A DNA stretch of 8,981 nt from positions 1 to 8,981 of the forward strand of contig URPG01000073.1 in the NCBI GenBank assembly GCA_900549675.1, given 5' to 3'. The stretch's first letter is position 1. The number at the start of each line of letters is the position of its first letter. The notes under the pieces are model-generated. The model did no database searches. It had not been told where the DNA came from and saw nothing but the letters and a program-made list of their open reading frames with translations. The stretch is from an uncultured Oscillospiraceae bacterium. Its GTDB lineage: Bacteria; Bacillota; Clostridia; Oscillospirales; Acutalibacteraceae. Below, one piece after another: positions 1-5,414 of the stretch. The translations under genes and the position numbers were made by a program.

Positions 1-2
1 TA

Positions 3-11
3 TGTTATAAT
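3..11 (+). promoter_or_regulatory. Extended -10 promoter element
   Basis: TGTTATAAT is a perfect extended -10 (TGnTATAAT) for a sigma-A type RNA polymerase. Any -35 would lie left of the window. Transcription would begin near position 18, giving a leader of about 49 bases before the start codon at 67. Its position suggests that the small OadG-like gene and the beta subunit can be transcribed as their own unit instead of only by read-through from upstream. The base match is direct; promoter activity is inferred. Confidence 0.5.
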
Positions 12-66
12 AATAAACAGGCATATTAGAATGGATGAAAAAATAAATGAAAAAGGAGGTGGGTTC

Positions 67-213
67 ATGCAGGATTGGAGCTATTTAATTTCGTTTGCGA
101 CCTCTTGCGTCATTACAGTTTTTGTTATTATTGCGGCTTTAGTAGTGTTTTTAAATGTTATTAACCGGTTAGTCCCTAAGCTCCATGCAAAGCTGACAAA
201 AGGGAGAAAATAA
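67..213 (+). CDS. OadG-like small subunit of Na+-translocating decarboxylase
   Basis: This is a 48-aa protein with one membrane span (about residues 7-29) followed by NVINRLVPKLHAKL and a basic tail. The order hydrophobic helix, then I-x-RLVP, resembles the gamma (OadG/MmdC-like) subunits, which anchor and assemble oxaloacetate, methylmalonyl-CoA or glutaconyl-CoA decarboxylase complexes in the membrane. I chose the ATG at 67 because AAAAGGAGGT at 51-60 sits 6 bases before it. An in-frame ATG at 31 would add 12 hydrophilic residues, lacks a ribosome binding site and would be read through the Shine-Dalgarno sequence. The protein is shorter than typical gamma subunits (about 80-110 aa) and lacks their longer soluble C-terminal part. 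The beta subunit follows 58 bases downstream, which is the main support for the call, since such short proteins carry little family signal. Confidence 0.62.
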   Translation: MQDWSYLISFATSCVITVFVIIAALVVFLNVINRLVPKLHAKLTKGRK

Positions 214-271
214 TAATTGAAACACAACATACAGCCCCCTTATGGGCAATAAAAAAGGAAAGAGGGATGTA

Positions 272-1402
272 ATGTTTGAAAACACATTGGATTTCATTAA
301 AGAAGTATTTGTACAATCAGGTTATGCAGGGTTGACCTGGCAAAACGGCATTATGCTGTTAGTAGCAATTGCGTTAATCTTTTTGGCAATTGTGAAGAAA
401 TTTGAGCCTCTGCTGCTGCTGCCAATGGGACTTGGTATGCTGGTAGCCAATATACCCTTCTCCCATATGAGCGCTTTTGATGAGGGGAAATTTTTGAATG
501 TTCTCTATCAAGGGGTTAGTTGGGAAATTTATCCGCCGCTCATTTTCCTGGGTATCGGAGCAATGATAGATTTTGCTCCGTTGATCGCAAACCCGTCCAG
601 CTTTTTGATGGGAGCAGCCGCCCAAATTGGACTTATGGTAACTTTTTTATTGGCGAATTTAGTAGGATTCAACCCCGCTGAGTCTGCGGCACTTTCTGCC
701 ATTGGCGGCGCTGATGGTCCAACGACTATTTTAATGGTTACCAGATTGGCACCTCATTTGCTGCCGAGTGTCGCTATTGCGGCTTATTCATATATGGCGC
801 TTGTACCTTTGATTCAGCCGCCTGTGATGAAAGCACTGACCACTAAAAAAGAGCGTTCTATCGTGATGAAACCCCAGCACCAAGTGGCAAAAATAGAAAA
901 AATTATCTTTCCTGTGGTCATAACGTTAGTCGTTTGTTTGCTTGTTCCGGATTCAACCCCGTTAATCGGCAGTTTAATGATTGGCAACTTAATTAAAGAA
1001 TCCGGCGTGACAGATCGTCTTGCCAAAACATTACAGACACATTTGCTCAATATCGCAACTGTCTTCTTGGCTCTTTCTGTCGGCGCCACCGCGACAGCGG
1101 AACGCTTTTTAAATGTTGAAACACTGCAAATTTTAGTCTTAGGATTATTTGCATTTATTATCAGTACCGCCTGTGGTGTGCTATGCGGCAAAGTGATGTG
1201 CTTAGCAACAAAGGGGAAAATCAACCCGTTAATTGGTGCCGCCAGTGTTTCGGCTATGCCAATGGCTGCCCGTGTGGTTCAAAGAGTGGGACAAGAGGAG
1301 AAGCCAGGAAATCACCTGTTAATGCACGCCATGGGCCCGAATGTTTCAGGTACAGTAGCAACTGCGATTTTGGCGGGTGTTATTTTAGGGAAATTAGGCT
1401 AA
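272..1402 (+). CDS. Sodium-translocating decarboxylase beta subunit (OadB/MmdB/GcdB family)
   Basis: This is a 376-aa polytopic membrane protein, the usual length for Gram-positive and Veillonella-type beta subunits. In this family the subunit decarboxylates carboxybiotin and couples that step to Na+ export across the cytoplasmic membrane. Family signatures are visible: IGGADGPTTI at residues 144-153 with the conserved Asp148, and near the C-terminus HAMGPNVSG at 352-360 with Asn357, followed by a last membrane helix. Many hydrophobic segments span the protein. I prefer the ATG at 272 because AGAGGG ends 5 bases upstream; the ATG at 242 has no ribosome binding site and adds only a ten-residue basic leader. 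The substrate (oxaloacetate, methylmalonyl-CoA, glutaconyl-CoA or malonate) is set by the carboxyltransferase subunit, which is not in the window. The OadG-like gene precedes it, probably in the same operon. Confidence 0.93.
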   Translation: MFENTLDFIKEVFVQSGYAGLTWQNGIMLLVAIALIFLAIVKKFEPLLLLPMGLGMLVANIPFSHMSAFDEGKFLNVLYQGVSWEIYPPLIFLGIGAMIDFAPLIANPSSFLMGAAAQIGLMVTFLLANLVGFNPAESAALSAIGGADGPTTILMVTRLAPHLLPSVAIAAYSYMALVPLIQPPVMKALTTKKERSIVMKPQHQVAKIEKIIFPVVITLVVCLLVPDSTPLIGSLMIGNLIKESGVTDRLAKTLQTHLLNIATVFLALSVGATATAERFLNVETLQILVLGLFAFIISTACGVLCGKVMCLATKGKINPLIGAASVSAMPMAARVVQRVGQEEKPGNHLLMHAMGPNVSGTVATAILAGVILGKLG

Positions 1403-1519
1403 GATGATTTAAAAATCGAATTGTGTGTCTTTTAAGGAAAAATAAGATACAAATCGGAAACATAACATTTTTAATTTTAGCAGAACCAGCTAAAAATTTG
1501 ACATGTGAATGATTGAATA

Positions 1520-1534
1520 TCAAGCTCAGCTTGA
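1520..1534. repeat. 7-bp inverted repeat, possible operator
   Basis: TCAAGCT and AGCTTGA form a perfect 7-bp inverted repeat around a single central base. The right arm overlaps TTGACA at 1531-1536, which looks like a -35 element, and another TTGACA lies at 1498-1503. Neither has a good -10 at 16-18 bases, so a promoter is not established. The shape fits a dimeric repressor site, but it could be chance. Confidence 0.3.
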
Positions 1535-1675
1535 CAGACAACCAGAACAATATGCCAATTGTTTTTATTACCGGTTTATAACCGCAATAAATAAAAGATA
1601 TTTTCTGTTCTTTCAATAGCCTAATAATGTAATGCGGTAACAGGTTAAAATAGAATAGAAAATTTGTCTATCAAG

Positions 1676-1715
1676 AACAGAACCGTACTTTTGAAAAGCA
1701 CGGTTCTGTTTTTGT
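1676..1715 (+). terminator. Strong intrinsic terminator
   Basis: AACAGAACCGT at 1676-1686 pairs perfectly with ACGGTTCTGTT at 1700-1710. The hairpin continues after one mismatch with CTTT/AAAG around a three-base loop. Five T bases (1709-1713) and a T-rich tail follow on the plus strand. No T-tract follows on the minus strand, so it acts rightward. It lies about 270 bases after the beta-subunit stop, unusually far for an operon terminator. It may end that transcript with a long 3' untranslated region or end a separate small RNA. Confidence 0.85.
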
Positions 1716-1917
1716 GTTTGAATAATCCAAAAGGATGAATACTTGTCAAAATCAGATGGCAAGAACCCAGTATCTTTCAATACAGTACTGTGAGATAAGC
1801 CGAAGGGATTAAAAGTGTATGGGGTTGTACGCTTCAAAAAGGTGTTTATAGGACAAGCTTTCTGAACCAATTTACTGATGAGAAGAAAAAACTCACTATT
1901 TGCAGACAAATAAACCT

Positions 1918-1945
1918 TGTACATTTCTACAGTGAAATGTATTTA
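1918..1945 (+). promoter_or_regulatory. Candidate mannosidase promoter containing a palindrome
   Basis: TTGTAC (1918-1923) and TATTTA (1940-1945) are 16 bases apart and could be -35 and -10 elements. An 8-bp perfect inverted repeat, TACATTTC (1920-1927) with GAAATGTA (1934-1941), fills the spacer and overlaps both elements, the classic place for a repressor operator. The repeat is seen directly; both the promoter and the operator are inferred, and each hexamer is a partial match to consensus. Confidence 0.4.
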
Positions 1946-1954
1946 AAAAACTGA

Positions 1955-1997
1955 CAAGATAACTCTTGCTATTTCAGAAAACAATTGGTAAGATAAA
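1955..1997 (+). promoter_or_regulatory. Two AAGATAA boxes upstream of the mannosidase
   Basis: ACAAGATAA at 1954-1962 and GTAAGATAAA at 1988-1997 are direct repeats spaced 34 bases apart, ending 46 bases before the mannosidase start. The second box continues as TAAGATAAACACAAGA. The box before the sensor kinase gene reads TAAGATAAAGCAAGA, nearly the same over 15-16 bases. Direct repeats suit binding by AraC-type regulators such as the response regulator at 7237-8802. That link is inference, because AT-rich 7-mers also occur by chance and in Lys-Asp-Lys codons. Confidence 0.35.
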
Positions 1998-2043
1998 CAC
2001 AAGAAATATTGTATTTCTATGTCAGAACTTTTGGAGGAGTATA

Positions 2044-5000
2044 ATGAAATTACAAGCAGAATGGCGTGACCGGTTAAGACATTGGATTCACACGCTCGCA
2101 CAGGATTTTTACCAACCAATTGGGGAAATTCACTTTGATGCTTTCTTTACCTATGAGCAGCTGCCCCGTGAAGAAGCAGAAAAACAGAGTTTTATGCCTA
2201 TCGAGGTTGGTACAAAATGGGGCCAGCAATGGCAGTACGCATGGCTGAAATCAAAAATAACCTTGCCTGATGAGGCAAAAAACAAAATGATTGTCATGGA
2301 CTTGCGGCCCGGCGGTGAGGCAACCCTCTTTGTCAACGGAAAATCCTTTGGAACCAAAAGGGCAGAGTGGGTCAATGTTCCCCATCACTACATACAGGAC
2401 AATATCCTATGTGAAAGCGGAGAAGCAGGCAAAAATTTTGAACTGTTGGTAGAAGCTTACGCAGGGCACTATTTTCCGGAAAGCGAATTGGGCGGTTGCG
2501 CTGTCGGTCCGGTTCTCCCGGGAAAATATCAAGACCCACTGGAAGGAAAGGAACGCACAGAACTTGGCAAATCTACTTATGGCATTTGGAACGAAGATGC
2601 CTATCAGCTTTGGATGGATGTTGTTACGCTGAAAGAAGTCATGGAAAATTTATCAGAGGGAAGTTTACGCGCGGCAAAAATTGCCAAAGGACTGAAAGAT
2701 TTTACTCTCTGCGTGGATTTTGAACAGCCCTTAGACGCCCGTATAAAAGATTATCGTAAAGGAAGAGAAATTTTAAAACCTTTACTGCAAGCCAAAAACG
2801 GCAGTACTGCTCCTACTTTTTACGGTATCGGCAATTCTCACTTAGACGTGGTGTGGCTGTGGCCGTATCAAGAAACCATCCGCAAGACTTCTCGTACCTT
2901 TGCACAACAACTGCGTTTAATTGAAAAATATCCAGAGTATAAGTATATTCAAAGTCAGCCGCAGACCTATCAAATGTGCAAAGACCATTATCCCGAGTTA
3001 TATGAGAGAATTCAACAGGCGGCCAAAAAAGGTGGATGGATTGCTGAAGGTGCCATGTGGGTGGAGCCGGATACCAATATGACTTCCGGTGAATCTTTGG
3101 TGCGTCAGCTTTTATACGGCATGAAATTTTTTAAAGAAGAATTCGGAGTAGACTGCGAGATTCTATGGCTGCCGGATACCTTTGGTTATAGCGCGGCCCT
3201 CCCGCAGATTTTAAAAGGCTTCGGCGTAAAATATTTGGTAACGCAGAAGATTTTTTGGTCCTACAATGAGGGAGAGCAATTCCCTTACCATTACTTTACC
3301 TGGCAGGGCAATGACGGTTCTGAAATTGTTTCTTATCTGCCGACCAGTTATACGTATCGAACCAATCCCGCTGAATTGATGCAGGTTTGGGAAAACCGTG
3401 TGCAAAAAGATGAAATGGATAAATTCCTGCTGCCATATGGTTATGGTGACGGCGGCGGCGGTCCAACCAGAGATTTTATTGAATTTGGAGAAAGACAGAA
3501 AGATTTAGAGGGAGCACCGAAGTTTAAAATGACTTCTCCGAATCAATTGTTCTATGATTTAGAGGCAGAGGGCGGTCCGGTACATAAATATACGGGAGAA
3601 CTTTATTTTACGGCTCATAGAGGGGTTTACACCTCACAGGCGAGTATCAAATGGGGAAACCGTAAGAGTGAGCTTGCCTTGAGAGAAGCAGAATTATGGG
3701 CGGCGTTGGCCTTTGCACAAAAAGGACTGTCCTATCCCATGGATGAATTTGAGGCACAGTGGAAAAAAGTATTGCTGAACCAATTCCATGACATTTTACC
3801 GGGTTCCTCTATTGCAAGAGTCTACCAAGAAGCCGCAGTTCTGCATCAAGAGGTCATCGACAAGGGTACCGAAATTGCCCAGAACAGTGCGGCATATTTA
3901 GCAGGAGAAAACGGAAATGTGTCTGTTTTTAACTCACTTTCTTTTGCAAGAACGGTACTGGTAGAATTGCCGGATACTTTCAAAAGCGGTGCCCGCACAG
4001 CCGAAGGAGAAATGATTCCGTTGGATGTTGCCGACGGCAAGATTATAGCCAAGGTTTTTGTGCCTGCCTGCGGATTTACCGTATTAGAACCCTGCGAACA
4101 AAAAGCAGAAGTCGAACGAGCCGTTTCGGTTGCCCAAAACGGTGAAGAGTTCGTGTTGGAAAATCACTTGGTTCGTGCTGTTCTCAATGCAAATGGCGAG
4201 ATTGTTTCTTTTGTGCGTAAAGACAGTGGACGTGAATTTGTGGCAGCGCCGATGAACCAATTCTTACTGTATAAAGATGTGCCTCGCTTATTTGATGCAT
4301 GGGATATTGATAGCCCCTATGAGGAACAGCTTGTAGAAGTGAACCCAAAAGCAGAAATTCGTGTTGTATCGGAATCTCCCTTGCAAGTATCGGTTGAAGT
4401 AAAAAAGACCATCGGCGTTTCTGCGCTGCGCCAAATGATTTCCTTGTCAGCAGACAGTACCAGAATTGAGTTTGACACAACGGTGGATTGGAAAGAACTG
4501 CACCGTTTGTTAAAGGTCAGTTTCCCAGTGGATGTTTATGCTACAGAAGGCTACAATGAGATTCAATATGGTTATATGAAACGTCCAACGCATAGAAGCC
4601 GCCAGTATGACAAGGATAGATTTGAAGTCTGTAATCACCGCTATACGGCTTTGTGTGATGAAACTCATGGTGCGGCTGTATTGAACGACTGTAAATATGG
4701 CGTCAGTATGCTGGATAATGCCATAAATTTGACATTGCTCAAGGCTGCCGGTTCTCCTGAATTGCGTGCTGATAACCGTGAACATCACTTTACCTATGCT
4801 TTTACAGCATGGGACGGTCCTTTTGCTTTCAGCGATGTGGTACAGCAGGGATATGAACTGAATGTACCCGCCTTGGTGGTAAACGGCGGCGAAAAAAGCA
4901 AATCATTTGTGACAGTTTCAAATACTAACATTATTCTGGATACGGTCAAATTGGCAGAGGACGGCAGCGGTGATATGATCATGCGTTTGTATGAATCCAA

Positions 5001-5172
5001 AGGAGGAGATAGTACAACTGAAATTCATTTTGCTGTCCCCGTGGTATCGGTTTCCTCTTGTAATATGAACGAAACAAAACAAGAACAAGGTGAACTGGAT
5101 TGCACAAATCAATGTGCCTCACTCCGTTTCCACCCGTTTGAGGTTCATACCATACGTGTTAAAACAAAATAA
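2044..5172 (+). CDS. Alpha-mannosidase, glycoside hydrolase family 38
   Basis: This 1042-aa retaining, metal-dependent alpha-mannosidase is expected to cleave terminal alpha-linked mannose from oligosaccharides such as N-glycan or mannan fragments. With no signal peptide or membrane span, it should act in the cytoplasm on imported sugars. Residues 1-250 resemble the beta-sandwich N-domain of this family. The catalytic domain begins with GIGNSHLDVVWLWP (metal ligands His266 and Asp268). WLPDTFGYS carries the nucleophile and metal ligand Asp378. GYGDGGGGPT carries Asp469 near the expected acid/base position. NQFHDILPGSS carries metal ligand His582. The C-terminal half (about 650-1040) is the beta-rich GH38 C-region. 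Length is normal and all key residues are present. The ATG at 2044 is preceded by GGAGGAG at 2033-2039; an upstream in-frame ATG at 1966 would add 26 unrelated residues without a ribosome binding site. It is a single-gene unit bounded by a terminator. Exact linkage preference cannot be read from sequence. Confidence 0.96.
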   Translation: MKLQAEWRDRLRHWIHTLAQDFYQPIGEIHFDAFFTYEQLPREEAEKQSFMPIEVGTKWGQQWQYAWLKSKITLPDEAKNKMIVMDLRPGGEATLFVNGKSFGTKRAEWVNVPHHYIQDNILCESGEAGKNFELLVEAYAGHYFPESELGGCAVGPVLPGKYQDPLEGKERTELGKSTYGIWNEDAYQLWMDVVTLKEVMENLSEGSLRAAKIAKGLKDFTLCVDFEQPLDARIKDYRKGREILKPLLQAKNGSTAPTFYGIGNSHLDVVWLWPYQETIRKTSRTFAQQLRLIEKYPEYKYIQSQPQTYQMCKDHYPELYERIQQAAKKGGWIAEGAMWVEPDTNMTSGESLVRQLLYGMKFFKEEFGVDCEILWLPDTFGYSAALPQILKGFGVKYLVTQKIFWSYNEGEQFPYHYFTWQGNDGSEIVSYLPTSYTYRTNPAELMQVWENRVQKDEMDKFLLPYGYGDGGGGPTRDFIEFGERQKDLEGAPKFKMTSPNQLFYDLEAEGGPVHKYTGELYFTAHRGVYTSQASIKWGNRKSELALREAELWAALAFAQKGLSYPMDEFEAQWKKVLLNQFHDILPGSSIARVYQEAAVLHQEVIDKGTEIAQNSAAYLAGENGNVSVFNSLSFARTVLVELPDTFKSGARTAEGEMIPLDVADGKIIAKVFVPACGFTVLEPCEQKAEVERAVSVAQNGEEFVLENHLVRAVLNANGEIVSFVRKDSGREFVAAPMNQFLLYKDVPRLFDAWDIDSPYEEQLVEVNPKAEIRVVSESPLQVSVEVKKTIGVSALRQMISLSADSTRIEFDTTVDWKELHRLLKVSFPVDVYATEGYNEIQYGYMKRPTHRSRQYDKDRFEVCNHRYTALCDETHGAAVLNDCKYGVSMLDNAINLTLLKAAGSPELRADNREHHFTYAFTAWDGPFAFSDVVQQGYELNVPALVVNGGEKSKSFVTVSNTNIILDTVKLAEDGSGDMIMRLYESKGGDSTTEIHFAVPVVSVSSCNMNETKQEQGELDCTNQCASLRFHPFEVHTIRVKTK

Positions 5173-5180
5173 ATTGTGAT

Positions 5181-5194
5181 AGAATATATATTCT
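5181..5194. repeat. 14-bp perfect AT-rich palindrome
   Basis: AGAATATATATTCT lies nine bases after the mannosidase stop codon and just before the terminator hairpin. It is a perfect palindrome. It is probably a minor structure in the 3' untranslated region; its base composition makes chance occurrence plausible. Confidence 0.3.
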
Positions 5195-5200
5195 GTTGGA

Positions 5201-5233
5201 AACAGATGAGAGTAAAATCTCATCTGTTTTTTT
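5201..5233 (+). terminator. Intrinsic terminator after alpha-mannosidase
   Basis: AACAGATGAGA (5201-5211) pairs perfectly over 11 bp with TCTCATCTGTT (5218-5228) around a six-base loop, followed by an unbroken run of seven T bases. This textbook rho-independent terminator separates the mannosidase transcript from the two-component operon, so the kinase and regulator need their own promoter. Confidence 0.95.
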
Positions 5234-5298
5234 CATAAAGGCAAAATAGTAATAACCAAAAATAAGAAATTTTGGAGAGAATACCCGCAGGATAATGC

Positions 5299-5327
5299 TT
5301 GATAAAATGCATCATTGCTGTTAAGAT
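5299..5327 (+). promoter_or_regulatory. Candidate promoter of the two-component operon
   Basis: TTGATA (5299-5304) and TAAGAT (5322-5327) are separated by exactly 17 bases and match consensus at five and four positions. Transcription would begin near 5334, giving a leader of about 80 bases. An alternative is an activator-dependent promoter using TATTAT at 5379-5384 as the -10, with no good -35 but with a candidate regulator box just upstream. The sequence does not decide between them. Confidence 0.4.
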
Positions 5328-5376
5328 AAAGCAAGACTTAATCATGTGACTCGATTTTTACCGCATTTATCTTGAC
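5320..5376. promoter_or_regulatory. Inverted AAGATAAA boxes upstream of the sensor kinase gene
   Basis: GTTAAGATAAAGC (5320-5332) and GCATTTATCTTGAC (5363-5376) form an inverted repeat. Eight bases pair perfectly, with further pairing through one bulged A and one G-T wobble, and centres are about 43 bp apart, close to four helical turns. The left arm overlaps the candidate -10 at 5322-5327, and the right arm sits just before TATTAT at 5379. The same core occurs twice before the mannosidase. It could bind the response regulator for autoregulation, or fold as an RNA stem with a 30-base loop. Confidence 0.38.
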
Positions 5377-5414
5377 GGTATTATGATAAAAAGAAGTTTA
5401 GAGGGGATTCAGGA

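Larger units (their letters stand above)
1403..2043. other. Long non-coding stretch between the decarboxylase and mannosidase genes
   Basis: No gene with a credible start, ribosome binding site and family resemblance lies here. The stretch contains weak AT-rich hairpins (for example TTTTAGC at 1475-1481 with GCTAAAA at 1489-1495, and CGGTT/AACCG around 1572-1584), an inverted repeat at 1520-1534, a strong terminator at 1676-1715, a candidate promoter with palindrome at 1918-1945 and two AAGATAA boxes. Short open stretches in 1736-1924 on both strands may be remains of a decayed mobile-element gene but are not identifiable. The mannosidase ribosome binding site closes the stretch. Confidence 0.6.

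Noticed and set aside
814..1224. 136-aa open frame on the minus strand inside the beta-subunit gene
   Set aside because: It lies wholly within a clear beta-subunit gene and has no independent support; it is a shadow of the real coding frame.
1475..1499. TTTTAGC/GCTAAAA hairpin after the beta subunit as a terminator
   Set aside because: The stem is only 7 bp and mostly A-T pairs, and there is no real T-tract after it, so it is too weak to call.
1613..1924. 103-aa open frame on the minus strand
   Set aside because: It has no ribosome binding site, its 3' part is the reverse of the terminator hairpin at 1676-1715, and it matches no family I know. It is most likely a chance frame or relic.
1403..1965. 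Riboswitch, T-box, tRNA or CRISPR array in the long spacer
   Set aside because: No T-box sequence, no tRNA-like cloverleaf, no regularly spaced direct repeats and no known riboswitch core could be seen.
1966..2043. N-terminal extension of the mannosidase from an upstream ATG
   Set aside because: The extension of 26 residues has no ribosome binding site and would be translated across the strong GGAGGAG site that sets the start at 2044.
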